64,000 nucleotides of DNA from Maratus speciosus (Eukaryota; Arthropoda; Arachnida; Araneae; Salticidae): assembly GCA_963932465.1 (NCBI GenBank), contig OZ010799.1:155988761-156052760 (forward strand). Reading direction: 5' to 3'. The notes below the pieces were generated by a model. It was not told where the DNA came from. It did not search any database and saw only the letters and a program-made list of their open reading frames with translations. The position numbers were made by a program, and so were the translations under genes. Of the stretch, positions 46,531-58,960 are shown one piece after another. How positions within the stretch are numbered: position 1 is the stretch's first letter; each line of letters opens with the position of its first letter.

Positions 46531-47409
46531 AATCGGTAAATTAGCTCTTTAAGGGATTTTCTTTTCTTTCAAACTTTTAAAATTTTTGATAAAGCGACGT
46601 TTTATTCTTTAATCTTCATTGTACTTAGTTACGTACCCTCTTCGTCCAAATAGTTTTTCTGATGAAATTTTTATTAAAAAGGAAAATAATAAGCAGGGAA
46701 AGAAATGTGCAATTTCAACCACGATCTTCTGCAACAGTTCTTGCCCTTTAAATTCTTTTTCTATTAATTCTTTTGTTGATGGGAAGGAAAAATTATAAAA
46801 TTTCATTCCTTTTTTTTCTTCGTACCATTGAGAAAACTTTATTCGAAACCCTTAGTCGATTTAGCAATGGATATAATGAGATTTCTTTTACATTTTTAAA
46901 CGTTTTGAAAAATACAGTTTGCTTGATTTTTCTCAAAATAAGATTGATTTTTCCCTGCATCAGAATCGAATGCTTAAAATCGATCTACAAAGTTATTAAT
47001 CTTTTACGTTTAAATTCAGACCCAGGTATATTAAAAACTTTTTTTATTTTCTCATTTCCTAATGCTTTAGTTGAAAGACATCATAATTATGAAAAGGGAG
47101 TGAACAAATCTATAGATAACTTTTATGTTTTATTTTTCTAACTCGAAACATGAAAGTTTAACCAAGTACATTGTTTATTAATATTATTCTATTTTATGTT
47201 CTTTTAATAATTTGGGTAATTCTAAATAGGTGTACCGATCTTTAAAAGTACTGGATCTTTTTTTAATTTGTCCAATTGGTTTTTAAAAAATTGCGCGATT
47301 TAGATACATCTTCCAATACGTTTTCTCATTTGAGGAGCATTCTATACAACAAATAAATATCTAAACAATTGCAAAAGTTTTTAACATTTCTATTTTTTTG
47401 TATTAGACA
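46531..47409. repeat. Module D copy and AT-rich sequence
   Basis: 46540-46700 is a Module D copy, and 46850-46960 repeats the ATTTAG-AATGGA-ATAATGAGATTTCTTTTA block of 43570 and 43805. The 122-residue open frame across it (46773-47141) has no recognisable family and overlaps these repeats. Confidence 0.55.
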
Positions 47410-48175
47410 TAGACATATAGCTCCATAGCTCCAATTACAAAAATATTTCAAATGAGGTAAAGAAATACTGAATGAAAGCTTTTTTTTTTTTTGTCTAACT
47501 TGTTAGTGCAATATGAAACTATTTACTAAATATCCCTTATAGGACCGTGAGACTGTGTAAAAATTTAAATTTCGTAACTTTCTAATAAATGTTTTTATTG
47601 ATCCAAACGACTTTTAACCTTTAAATGCCGGATGTTGCTTTTCGGCCACATACCCAATTTAGGCTTCTAAAATACTATTAGAATACTATTGAAGCTATAA
47701 TGCCTAATGTTGCCAATAAAATACGTTCTGAAAATATTATTAAATCGATTTTCAACATATAGATGGCAACACTTGTGCTGTTTAAGAATAAAGATAGATT
47801 TATTTTTTCAATTGTTGCTACTTGTTCTTTTTGTTTTGTTTGGAAGCTTGCGAAATACCCTATTTTGTTTTGCAGTGAGCAAGTAAAATTTATTTCTTAT
47901 TATAGTTCCTAAAATTCTTGTGTGTTTAATATCATAGAATTTTATCAAGGAAAATTATTTTTTCAATTAAAGACCAGTAAACAAACAGTTTTTTAGCCGT
48001 AAACCATACTTAAAACAAAATATGATTTTTTTTAGTATTTTTCCCATGATTTATTTAAAAAATGAAAGCCGAAAAACATTACAATGATTTTTGAAAATTC
48101 AGGTATTTAAGGGTTAAAATAATTTTTTACCTCATTTAAAACATTTTTGTAACTGGAACTATATGTCTGTGACTA
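47410..48175. repeat. ~60-bp inverted repeats flanking a piggyBac-like element
   Basis: 47410-47470 (ATAGACATATAGCTCCA, ATTTCAAATGAGGTAAA) is inverted at about 48117-48175 (TTTACCTCATTTAAAAC, TATATGTCTGTGAC). This gives an outer palindromic structure around the TTAA-flanked element. Confidence 0.72.
47618..48113. mobile_element. piggyBac-like element, 496 bp
   Basis: TTAA duplications (47614-47617 and 48114-48117) flank ends CCTTTAAATGCCGG and, reversed, CCCTTAAATACCTG. An inner repeat of the GCCGAAAA / TTTTCGGC word lies near both ends. No transposase remains. Confidence 0.78.
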
Positions 48176-48780
48176 AGCGTTTAGAAATTAGCCATTGGAC
48201 ACCGTTGAATGTAGACACCTGTATAGTAAATTCTTAGATGAGTAGTACTATTAATACTAAATATTCCCTCATGACAACGTTTCGTGATTTTCATGTCCCT
48301 TAAAATCTGTTTCAAACAGTAAATTTGTCATTTATACCCAACCACTCGCAGAAATCTGCAAAAGACACAATTCTTGTTCTTTTAAAATATCGTCGTACAA
48401 CTATGGCAGAAAGACACGAGTTCTATTTTCCAGTCATTCTGGAAAAGGACTTCAACAGAAAACGATGATAGGCAAGGGATATTCCACGGCTTCTTTATGT
48501 TACTAACACTGACCGTGCAAAATCTTCAGAATCAGACAGAATATGTATCCCAATACCCCATCAATAACAAATCTGTTCCCTTTCAAACTGATTTTTTAAA
48601 GAATTATAAAACCCTTTTTTAACTTAGACTACATTCTTGTTTCTTAAAAAGCATTTATTTTATTTCTAAATCAATAAAATTTCCACTCCGAGCCTGAAGA
48701 CTGTTTAAAAATCGAACAAGCTCCCGACCTCGGGTTGAGTCCATATCATCTACGCGGCCATCGAGTTCATTTCATGTCAT
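48176..48780. other. Non-coding stretch
   Basis: Nothing recognised apart from low-complexity AT-rich DNA. Short frames have no family resemblance. Confidence 0.45.
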
Positions 48781-49345
48781 GCAGCGCGCGGTGAATGTTC
48801 CGAGGCAGCCCCCTCTCTCCCCATTTATCCTACGTCATAATGTCATATATCCTATTTGTTGCAAATTTTGTCTAGTTTCTGAATTTCGTAATGCTTTTCC
48901 CCTAAAATAATAAGAAATTTAATTTAAAAACAACTATTTGGGGGGGTTTTCGGGGAGGAAAATTTTGGGGGTAAGTTAAAAATTCGGATTCAGCGACCCG
49001 AAAAACTTAAAGTAAACCTTATAGAGAAAGTTCGGAAGGAAGATATGAGGGCTAATGTAAACGTGTGAGTGGTTAAGTGGAATTGCACAACTTAGTCCAC
49101 GCAGCACTGCGGCGCATGTTCCGAAACAGATTCCCCTTCATCCTAAGTCATAATGTCATATATCTAATTTATTGCAAATTTTGTCTACTTTCTGAATTTC
49201 TGGTTACTTTTTCTCTAAAACAATAAAAAATTGATTTTTTTAATAAAAACCTTTTTTGGAGGGCTTTTTACTAAAATTTGGGGGAGTTGCCGGGGGAAAT
49301 TTTGGTGGGAAGTTGCAAATTCGGATTCAGCGACCCAAAAAACAT
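48781..49345. repeat. ~320-bp direct repeat
   Basis: The order GCAGC, GAATGTTCCGAGGCAG-like, CATAATGTCATATATC, GCAAATTTTGTCTA, a G-rich block and ATTCGGATTCAGCGACCC occurs at 48781-49005 and again at 49104-49342. The ATTCGGATTCAGCGACCC word ties these to the arms of the element at 2978-5590. Confidence 0.8.
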
Positions 49346-49876
49346 CTAGAAAGTCGATTTCTAGTACTACCATTAATTTTGCTAGGTAGAGTCCCTATAC
49401 GGTCTCTATTGCCTGGACTACTACCCGATTTCCCGAGAGATTCTGCTCAGACTAGGAAACCAAGTCTGTAGAGCAAAAATGTCCCTCCTTTATTCAGGTC
49501 TATTAAAAAAATTACAAAATTCAGCTGAAGCTGAGCCCGCCGGTAAGCGCGACAGAGAGCTGGATGATGAATAGTAGACCGACGGGTGGAGAAACTTTGA
49601 GGTGAGAAACAATAATTGCCAGTAACTATGGCAGACAGTATGGGCTAGTATAGCAAAATCGGAGTCCAAAAATGCGTAAAGTTCAGTATCGGGTTGATTT
49701 AAAATAAAGGTTAGAAAAATTATGATATATATACAGCCCGGTGAACACCATACAAATAACACTATGATAGGATGGATGAATAACAAATCACTTGTTTAGC
49801 ACTATAGTTCACGATGGATTCAATAGTTCAATAATGATGTTAAGTTGAAAACTATGCAGATAACGTTAGGCACATG
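49346..49876. other. Non-coding stretch
   Basis: No recognisable gene; the open frame at 49490-49786 (minus) has no family resemblance. No element ends found. Confidence 0.45.
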
Positions 49877-50211
49877 CCGTACATTCCGATGTATAACGCG
49901 CACCGAGAATTTTCGATAGTATTTTCTATTTTTAGGTATATTCGCCGTATAACGCGCAGCTCATGCATTACAAAGAAATATGCATGAAATATGCCCCGTA
50001 AATATACAATAAAGAAACTGGAAAATATAATAACTAATACAAACATAAAGAACTTTTTTTGTAAATAAATGTCATAATAATTAATATAGAAATCTCGATT
50101 CTTTTGCTCGTCTATTTTATTTTTAACCTTTCATTTTTATGTCAGACGTATAACACACACACCTGTAAATTTTGATTAAAAATACTCGTTGTAAGCGGGA
50201 ATATACGGTAA
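49877..50211. mobile_element. Short TIR element, ~335 bp
   Basis: Left GCCGTACATTCCGATGTATA with ACGCGCACCG; right, reversed, ACCGTATATTCCCGCTTACA. CGTATAACGCGCA and CGTATAACACACA words lie within. It is related in its ends to the longer element at 7199-8942. Confidence 0.65.
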
Positions 50212-50699
50212 GCTTTAATTTTGGATTCGTGTATTTGAAGCTTCTAAGAATCGATTTCTGTTTAAAAGTTTATAGGTTACAATTCATCTGTTTTCCAAAC
50301 ACTAATTTAATTTTTTTTTTTCGAAAAAAATATTAATTCTAACCTATGATTTTTTTTAATATATAAATCGATTTCTACAAACCTGAAGTATGCGAATCCA
50401 AAGTTACAGGTCATTCCATTTAGTAGTTTTTGAGTTATGCTTATGAAACAACCCACATTGTAACCTGTTTTGCATCCATTAGAAATGAATGTAACATTTG
50501 GATTTCTAAACTTTATACTTTCATAATTCATAAACTACTTGACCGAATGACTTACCGTTTGGTATCCTAAGATAAAATTTACCGAAAAGGCCAAATTTGG
50601 TGCTCGAATTGAAAATTGAAAATTTTGGTACAATTTCACTATTAAGATGACCTCTTAAGTTTATTTTTTAAACATAAATTGAAAGAAGACATACGAGTA

Positions 50700-51110
50700 G
50701 CTTCCAGTCGAATGACTATTTTCGTTTTTAGGTGAGTTCGTAATTATATAAATACCTATAGTCGTCGTTCAGTCCGTCTGTCTGTCTGTCCGCATATAAC
50801 AAAGCAAAAACTACCCAACCGAATTGTCTGAAATTTTAAATATATGATTGTTGCAAAATTTTGTCGACACATTTCAAATTTTATGAAAATCGGATGTATA
50901 GTTTAATTACAGGGACAGTCAAAAGTGTTCTGTTACATTACGGGGGATGGGAAAAAATTATTGCAAGTGCATTTTAATGATGTTACAGACTATGCACTTA
51001 TGAAGTGCAAAAAAATATACATTCAGTACAATACGGGGTGCAAAAAATAATTATAAAACTAGTTATAGTACGAACGCACCTCATTTGCCACGTTTGACGA
51101 GCAATTTCCA
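50700..51110. repeat. ~400-bp arm inverted relative to 55320-55735
   Basis: TCCGTCTGTCTGTCTGTCCG, ACCGAATTGTCTGAAATTTT and AAAATCGGATGTATAGTTTA, followed by CTATAACTAGTT-type words, match 55320-55735 in reverse orientation with modest divergence. Part of it is family B sequence (ACAGGGACAGTCAAAAGTGT). Confidence 0.82.
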
Positions 51111-51394
51111 ACTTGTTTGTTTCTGGGACTATTTGGTGATTAAAATATATAGTATGTTCTCTTTTTTTATTTTTTTCCCGACGATTGTATATTACAAAAT
51201 TTAATGGAATTATGCAGTAATTCGGTCAGTCGCACTGTATGTAATGTCATATACCTTCTGAAATATGGAGCGTCTAGTTCAGTGCTGTTTGGACGCGCTT
51301 CCCACATCTCCCATCCGCATTTTTAATAAATATGATGACAAGAAAAACATATTTCACATATACAATCATAAGACAAAACGCAATATTTCACCTT

Positions 51395-52555
51395 AATTCA
51401 AACATAAAATATGTAATATGAACTTTAAAAAGTTCAGTGTTTTACTTAAAAGGAAACCAAAGTAATAAAAGAGATGTATTTTATTTTAAAACTTCTTAGT
51501 ACTTACAGGATTTGCCAATACCATGCTTAATAATAATATATATTTTCTCTAATTAAGTTCAGTCCAAGAAACTGCTACTTCTACTTTCAGTTCTAATAAT
51601 AATTATCGCCTCTCTCATTTTCAAAACGAAGTGACGTATTTGTACAGGCATCCCCCGACTTACGTACCTATATAATGTGTTCCGTAAAGTTTTACTTAAC
51701 TTGAATTTTACGTGAGTCGAATTTGTAAGTTGCTTAGGTAAAATTTTGTAAGAAACTGCAATATTTATTAGGTATATATTGTATTATTTACACTGTATTA
51801 TTTTATAAATAAAGCATCATGCGACAGTATTTACTCGTATATAAACTATAAACGTATGAAAAAATATAAAAATAAACTTAAAGAGCACTTTTCAAATATC
51901 TTGTGGAATACGGGATTTATAAATCTAACATTCTTGAATTGATTTATAACAATTTTGAATCTACATCAAACGACTATAAAAATAAGAAATAGTTAAAGAA
52001 GACTAATTTAACCTATTCTCCATGAATTTGACAAGACAAATGAATAACACTCACATAATAAAATAATCCTTGATAAGCATAAACTTTATTTATTATGAAT
52101 TAAATGAGTACTATGAATAACTAACAATAAAGATTCAGCTGTTTTGTTATAGATTTAATTGCATAGATCAATAAAAATATAACTCTATATAATATATAAA
52201 CTATATTACGTTGTGGTTTATATCTATATATTTTATTTATAAAATAAATATCAAAAGTATGCGACTGCGTATCAAACGCGCTGATATGTTCACAAATTTA
52301 ATTTTCGAGATTTATTACGCAATAACTGCGGATTTACGTAAGTCGGGAGATGCCTATATATATAAACAGCAATTAGTTATTATAATATTCTCTGTGTGAA
52401 GGGTTTGGTAAAGCCTGAAAGTACTAAGAAGTTTTATAATGAAATGTATATTTTTATATTATAACATCTCTTTTATTATTTTAGTCTTCTTTTAAGCTAA
52501 ACAGTGAACTTTTTAAACTTCATATTACATATTTTACATATTTCACATGTTACGT
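51395..52555. repeat. ~130-150-bp inverted arms around a Tigger-like element
   Basis: 51395-51525 (TATGTAATATGAACTTTAAA, TAATAAAAGAGATG) is inverted at 52403-52555 (CATCTCTTTTATTA, TTTAAACTTCATATTACATA). The Tigger-like element 51645-52356 lies between. Confidence 0.78.
51645..52356. mobile_element. Tigger/pogo-like MITE, 712 bp
   Basis: Starts CAGGCATCCCCCGACTTACG and ends CGTAAGTCGGGAGATGCCTA, inverted with two or three mismatches. TA lies on both sides (51643-51644, 52357-52358). Subterminal ACTTAC words repeat. No coding part remains. Confidence 0.82.
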
Positions 52556-52556
52556 G

Positions 52557-53274
52557 ACATTAAAAATTTACCCTTTTATGTACTTCCCAGAAACTCTGTA
52601 ATTGTTTCTGTTCATTGGAATGATTAACTTTGTAAAAGTTATTAACATCTTATTACTGACAAATGTACTAAAACTTTCTTGATTATGATATCGTACTTTG
52701 AAATTGAAATGTAACATTATATATATATCTAAGTTTTTCATCATAAATCAAACCATTGGGAAATGTTGCTTTCTAAATAACGTATTTTCTAAATTTCTTT
52801 GATATTTTATTGAAGAACAACGCTTATTTTCAAACTTTTTTGCTACAAAAGCAATTTTTCGGTTTGTGGTTGCTCACTTAATGTACTACAGAGTAAAACG
52901 TACTGGAAGACTGCCAGAAGCCTTTTTTCCAAGATTTCTACTTTCCTCGACTGCATTTTTTATATCTCCAAAGAAAAAAATTAGCTACAAGCAAAAGTTT
53001 TTGGGTTCGATTGGTCCGAAATTTTGCCAACATGAACAGATTATTTATTTTTTTTATTCGATGGTGAAAAACTAAGCGATCTAAAATGATTTGTATTTTT
53101 TTAAATAAATATACTAAGTGTAATTTAAAGAGTTTAATCCAGGTATGGGATTTTAGATAATTTCTTTTTCTAATATAGGGTGTGGTCAGAATTATAAATC
53201 AGGGCATGGTTTTGTATCCTTAGAGAATTTTTTTTAATCGTTACATTCAATGTTCCGTTAGATACTTATTATTA
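52557..53274. other. Non-coding stretch
   Basis: AT-rich; the open frame at 52866-53075 shows no recognised family. No element ends seen. Confidence 0.45.
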
Positions 53275-53451
53275 CAGTAGAATATCGTTAAAACGAATGT
53301 CACTTTAACGAATTTTTCATTTTAACGAATATTGTTTGGATTGTTAAAAAAAAATCCTATTTAATTATAAAAATATTCACTTTAACGAATTTTTCAGTAT
53401 AACGAATTTAATCAGGGCTCCCTTGAGATTCGTCGTAACGAGATTTTACTG
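53275..53451. mobile_element. Tigger/pogo-like MITE, 177 bp
   Basis: Starts CAGTAGAATATCGTTAAAAC and ends GTAACGAGATTTTACTG, with TA on each side (53273-53274, 53452-53453). Repeated TTTAACGAAT words fill the interior, as in Tigger MITEs. Confidence 0.87.
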
Positions 53452-53479
53452 TATATGTTTTTTTGTACGCATGTTCACA

Positions 53480-53660
53480 CATATACAAGGTATCCTAAAA
53501 TGGACTGAACGTTTAAAAATTTCAGTAACTATGACAGTTATTGAACTTATTCTTGCTGGAGATTAGATTAATGTGTGATATCGGAAATATTTTTACTATG
53601 CCTCATTTTTCAGTTCTAAATGTCACATATAGAGGGCGCTGCATTGTCCAAAACTGTCAG
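53480..53660. repeat. Half of a mariner-like MITE (family of 59958)
   Basis: AAGGTATCCTAAAATGGACTGA, TTTCAGTAACT, GACAG and TTAATGTGTGATATC, with AGAGGGCGCTGC, follow the same order as the left half of the element at 59958-60420, with many differences. The right half is absent or unrecognisable. Confidence 0.5.
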
Positions 53661-53889
53661 ATCACTCAAACTATTTAAAAATGGACCACTCAGCTTTTGA
53701 CTTTCATTTTATTTAGATCGTCAGAAAACATTGTTTCTGTGTCTAACTAGGGAACACGCCCAATTGTCAGTTCTGAATTTTGACGAGAGCGGAATCGTTC
53801 GAAAACTGTTGTCACTGGAATCAAGAAATGTATAGGAACTATACTCCCGAATTCAATAGTTCACGAGATTTGAACCCTTTTCTTCGGAA

Positions 53890-54425
53890 GAAGAGATACA
53901 TACACAATGCCACTACAATCCATGTAGGATTTTGACCTCCCTCAGTATACCTCCCCAGACCTTCCGATCTCTGGCCTTTAATTTATAATTTATAATATGA
54001 TTTTGTGTTAGATCTTTCTCTACCTCTTCTATCCATCTCTTCCTGGGTCTACCAATACTTCTTTTCCCTATTAATTTACCATTATATATCTTCTTTGTGC
54101 TTCTCTCATCTCTCATTCTGATTAGATGACCCAACCATTGCATTCTTCTTATTTTAATAGTATTTATTACATCTTTCTCGTTATATAACTGTGTTCAATC
54201 TCCATATTTGTCCTGATACGCCATGTATCGCCTTCCTTAATAGGTCCAAAAATTTGTCTTAGGATCTCCCTTTCCCAAGTAATAAGTAACTTTTCATCTT
54301 TTTGTGTAGTGGTCCAGGTCTCACTACCATAAATTACTATTGGTTTTATTACAGTTTTATAAATTTTAAGTTTAGTTGTTCGGGATATAAGAAGAGATAC
54401 TAAAGAAGATAAAAACAGCATAAGA
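53890..54425 (-). pseudogene. 5'-truncated LINE, C-terminal ORF fragment
   Basis: On the minus strand one frame (54421 to 54167) carries KTVIKPIVIYGSETWTTTQK and RQIFGP. The next (54143 to 53913) carries MQWLGHLIRM and GRPRKRWIEEVEKDL, followed by a stop. These are the familiar C-terminal blocks, after the reverse-transcriptase domain, of many arthropod non-LTR retrotransposon polyproteins. The frame changes at a TATATA run near 54181-54187, where an extra TA fits a 2-bp insertion. Endonuclease and RT catalytic motifs are absent, as usual for 5' truncation. The clade was not determined. It is non-functional. Confidence 0.82.
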
Positions 54426-54775
54426 TTCCTTTGAAAGCTATAGAAAGCAGGAACTTTGTCTTATAATTAATGATGATAGTGGTTCTCACGATAGTGTTTC
54501 AGGGTAGAGTTGTAGTGAGAATTCTATCATGGTACTGGACAGATGAAGTGGTCAAACAGATGAAAATTTATGCAGCAAAGAACTAGGTTCTGCTACACAA
54601 TCAGTCTGCCTTCCAGCTGGATCAACAAAATACCTACAGACACCTGGTGTTTACTTCTTCCAAGACTACTAGTACTTGGTAAAGAAAATAGGAGAATATT
54701 CAAAACTCATCGAAGTATTTGCTATGATGTTAACACCATTACTGTAGAAGGCATACTAAAAATACATCACTCAAC

Positions 54776-55000
54776 CAGTGGCGTGGCGTGAAAATTTTCG
54801 GTGGTCATCGCAATTATTTAAGTTTGTGGTGAAAAATTATTAACTCAAAAATTAAATGGTTGGATGTTCAAAAAAGAAACTTTAAATCTTACCTTCACTT
54901 ATACATGAACTCCAAATGTTCTGCTAAAACTGGATCGTAGAGTTTTAAAATATTGCTTGGTCATCGCCGCATCCAGCGATGACCGGACGCCACGCCACTG
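54776..55000. mobile_element. hAT MITE, 225 bp
   Basis: Ends CAGTGGCGTGGCGTGAAAAT and GTCCGG-reversed CAGTGGCGTGGCGT, with a 14-bp perfect terminal inverted repeat. An 8-bp target-site duplication CACTCAAC flanks it (54768-54775, 55001-55008). The inner words GGTCATCGC and GCGATGACC pair as well. Confidence 0.92.
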
Positions 55001-55008
55001 CACTCAAC

Positions 55009-55319
55009 CTACAGCCAGTTCTCCTCACCTACTTGTTGTACTGCATCAGTATTCTTTCCAGAAGTCTTCAATGCGAAACACGGATCCAGTCTTCCGATCA
55101 GTAAAACATGTATGCATGCACTCTCGCGGAACCAGCCTTCGCTGAATGTCAAACGTCCCTTCATCGTTTGTGCCTGGTGTTGGAAATACTTGTGTTTTCA
55201 ACACTTTTGCCTAGAAAAACACTTGCATGGATAATTATAAGACAAAACTGCTGCCTTCGATAACTTTTGAAGGAATCTCATGCTGTTTTCCCTTCTTTAT
55301 TTCTCTTCCTCCAAAGCAA
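55009..55319. other. Unassigned sequence between MITE and inverted arm
   Basis: Continues the sequence interrupted by the hAT MITE (54430-54775). It has no recognised frame; probably part of an unidentified repeat. Confidence 0.4.
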
Positions 55320-55870
55320 ACAAGTTTGAAATTGCACGTCAAACGTGGCAAATGAGGTGCGTTCGTACTATAACTAGTTTTTAAATATTTTTTGCACCGC
55401 ATATTGTACTGAATGTATAGTTTAGTGCACTTCATAAGTGCATATCAATTTCATTCTGTTTGAAAGGCTGTAACATCACTAAAATGCACTTGAAATATTT
55501 TTTTCCCATTGCCCGTAATGGAACGGAAAACTTTTGACTATCCCTGTAATTAAACTATACATCCGATTTTCATAAAATTTGAAATGACTCGACAAAATTT
55601 TGCAACCATTATATATTTAAAATTTCAGACCATTCGGTTGGGTTTTTTTTGCTGTGTTATATGCGGACGGACGGACAGACGGACCGAACCACGACTATAG
55701 GTGCACGTATTTATGTAATTACGAACGCCCCTAAAAATGGTCCATATCTCGTAAACTATTGAATTCGGGAGTATAGTTCCTATTCATTTCTTGATCCTTG
55801 TGAGAAGAGCTTTCGAACGATACCACTCTCGTCAAAATCCAGAACTGACAGTTGGAGATGTTCCCTAGTA

Positions 55871-57611
55871 AGATTGCAAGGTTATTTTGAACATTATTAC
55901 AGTTTGATATAGAGTGAAGAGTAATCGGTGGTATTTAAACTTAAAACATGGAAGAATTGTAAAGAAATTCTTGACTTCACACCTTACTCTCCTGTAAGAA
56001 TAACTTTAATGTGAGGTACTGAATATCATATGGTGAACTTCAATAATATTTATGAACTTAGTAGTTTTAAAAATATATTTTGAAAGTTAGAGCTCGGACG
56101 GATAGACGGACTTTTTTTATGCTCGACTTCGTTCGGTTGCAATCTCCCACGACATAAAACGTTATCTATAACGTTATCCCTTAACTATAAAATTATGTAG
56201 ACGACGCATGCTATAATATATGTGGATTTATAATACATTCCAGGCACAGTGGACAACGAATTAGTTTTTGTTTCAGTTTTCCATAAAATTAATCGTATAT
56301 ACTCATAAAGTTGTGCGTTTGATAATAATCATTCGTCTTGTTTTGTAATTAAAAATTTTTTTCTCCTTTTTAAAGGTGTCTAAACTTCTGGTTACAACTT
56401 ATACTCATTTCTTTTTATTCGTAAATAAGGAAAGAATCAGGGTATGGGAATAGCCAGCAGAAGCAGGGGAAATAAACATACACATACAAAATTAAATTAA
56501 AAATGAAACCATCTAAATTTCGTCTGAGTGCATCCTTATTGACGTATTTTATTCCGCACTTAAAAATGAATATTAAATTAAAAATTCGACCATAAATACC
56601 TTTATTTAAAGCAAATAATAAAGGATTAAATTCGCAAATTCTTTTAAAATTATCGCCTTTTTAAACATTCTGACACTGCACCCTACCGCAATTGCGGGGT
56701 CCGGGGTCTGCAGAAAGCCTGTTTAACCCAGGGGTAACTATTAATTTTTTAATAGTAATCGTCACTTTATTTAAACGCAGGATTTTTGTTATAAATAAGG
56801 CGAAAATTACTATTCTGATATAGTGGTGAAAGTTTGCGTCTGCGGTAATCAGGCTCAGGGTCTGAAAATCGCTTGTTATGCCACTGATCCGAATTACATA
56901 AACATTCTGAATCCGAATCAAGCCGGCTATACTCTGAGACTGTATAATCAATTTTGAAACTTCCGATCAATAAATGTTACTATACCAATAATTACTATTA
57001 TTCCATATACCTTAAAAAAGAACTTCAAAAATAGAAAGAGGTTTTTTGTATTTCCGACGTAGAATTTAAAATCTGTGTAAAAATGAATTTTGTTTTATAT
57101 CTCATTTTTAAACAAATTTTAAATTTCATGTCTGAAATACAAAAAAAATAATGATTATCATCGAATATTTTCTATTTATTTCTTTTTAACTCTTATGTGT
57201 TTAATTCAGTCAAAATTATCAGAGTTGAAGCACGTGATCTTTTATACACCATTAGTTGAATCACTATATACATACATTGTTAGCATAAAAGCCCATAAAT
57301 ATTTTGGAAAAGTGTGTCTAAATAAATGCATTTTTATAGTAATGTGTGATGCAAAATGGTTTTTTATTTATGATACATTATTATGGAAGCGACGTATTAA
57401 ATCCTTATGTCTAACACACAATGCAATTTCCTTCAAATTTTTTCACTTTTGCTGGCAAAATTCCCAATTCATCATTTTCCGAAATGCCCCCCAAAATAAG
57501 GAAAGATTGAAGAGAATATAATGTGTTTTCTTGCTACATTTGCACTTTTCTTTTGGCTCAATATCCAGTTTTGGAAAAACCAATTAATCTAGGATTTTGG
57601 ATATGATGCAT
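55871..57611. other. Non-coding stretch
   Basis: AT-rich. Open frames at 56661-56970 (minus) and 57195-57521 (plus) show no family, intron signals or conserved motif. No element ends found. Confidence 0.45.
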
Positions 57612-58045
57612 CAGATTCCTCAGACTGCGATATTCGTAGAATTAGAAGTACGTCAGCTATCTCGCCGGGTGGTATAAAAAGAATATCAAACAAGTAATTA
57701 TTTTTATATATAAATGTGATTCACTAAATCAGTTTGTTAAGACTTGTTGTACCTTTTAAACGCGACGAAAATCAACAATTTTCAAAACCTTTTTATGTAT
57801 AAGCATAAAATTTTGACTAATGATTACGCAGATTCCTCAAACTACGATATTCGTAAAATTGATAGTATATCAGTCATATTGTCAGGTAGTACAAAAAGAA
57901 TATTAAACAAGTAATTATTTTTTAAATATAGGGGTGATTCATGAAATCAATTTCTTGAGGCTTGTACCTTTTAAACGCGACGAAAATCAACAATCTTCAA
58001 AATCTTTTTATGCATAAACATGAAATTTTGACTAATGATTAAGCA
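57612..58045. repeat. ~216-bp tandem duplication
   Basis: CAGATTCCTCA(G/A)ACT(G/A)CGATATTCGT at 57612 and 57829. Both units continue through CAAGTAATTATTTTT and TTTTAAACGCGACGAAAATC. A third start (GCAGATT, about 58043) is cut short. Confidence 0.88.
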
Positions 58046-58104
58046 GATTGGACTTTTAAGTACGAGGAAAAATCAGTAAGTAGGTTACAAACCGATATGA
58101 GAGG

Positions 58105-58960
58105 CAAAGACTTTTAAGATACATAGACCGGCAATTCCCATTCAAAAGTATGCGAAATCATGGCAGCCATCTGAAGTAAATTGAAACGCCTGAACCGCGA
58201 GGTTTGTACGTCAGCTGTGGTTATTTACCATTAAATGCTATGGCTAGAATGAGCTTAAAAATTAATTTTTATCAATATATATGAAGTTTATGGCATATTT
58301 TTTTACATGAAGCTATTTTTTATATCTAAATATGCGTTATAAATATTGAATTTTCAGTAATACAGTTAAATAAAGCGATTTATTAATAATTTTATGGATG
58401 GCATGTTTGAAAAAGAGTATCTAATTTTAACATGCCTTATAAACATAAATAACGGCGAAATTTATATGGAAACATATTGTTAAAGATTATAATTCCACTT
58501 TTTTTTTTTAAGTTTGACTTACAAAAGTAACTGATAGGGAAGTTTAGATTAAAGGTAGCAACTGTAACATAATATAGTAATTTACAAAATTTTAAATTAC
58601 TTGTAAAGAAATCTACGTTTTTTAAACTAATTTTTATGCAAAAAGGTAATTAATAAAATGCATATTAACGAAAGTAACACTATATTTTTATCCTTGGAGG
58701 ATGTTTATAGAAATACTTAATTGTTATACGAAAAAAAAAAACAAAAAAAACTGATGAATAATAAGGTATTTTTTTAAAAAAGGTCAAAATGAAATAGGGT
58801 AGACCAATACTTAATGATCAGCAATGAAATAATACGCTGATAAAAGCATTTTCTCAGGTAAATTAAAATATAAAGCATATATACTGCCGTACAACAGCTG
58901 TGATCAAAAATCCTCAGTTAAACTGACAGTTTGCAGGTCTATGTATCTTAAAAGTCTTTG
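58105..58960. mobile_element. hAT-like element, 856 bp
   Basis: The left end CAAAGACTTTTAAGATACAT and the right end ATGTATCTTAAAAGTCTTTG are perfect inverted repeats, extending to about 26-28 bp with AGACC/GGTCT. An 8-bp target-site duplication ATGAGAGG flanks it (58097-58104, 58961-58968). An 8-bp duplication fits hAT or P; the CAAAG start agrees with the loose hAT end consensus. No transposase was seen; the interior is AT-rich. Confidence 0.88.

Larger units (their letters stand above)
53757..55870. repeat. ~115-bp inverted arms around LINE and hAT MITE
   Basis: 53757-53870 (CAATTGTCAGTTCTG, TATACTCCCGAATTCAATAG) is inverted at about 55750-55870 (CTATTGAATTCGGGAGTATA, AACTGACAGTTG). With the 50700/55320 arms it forms a multi-layer inverted structure spanning 5 kb. 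Confidence 0.78.

Noticed and set aside
46773..47141. 122-codon open frame
   Set aside because: It overlaps repeated modules found elsewhere in the window, has AT-driven composition and shows no recognisable motif.
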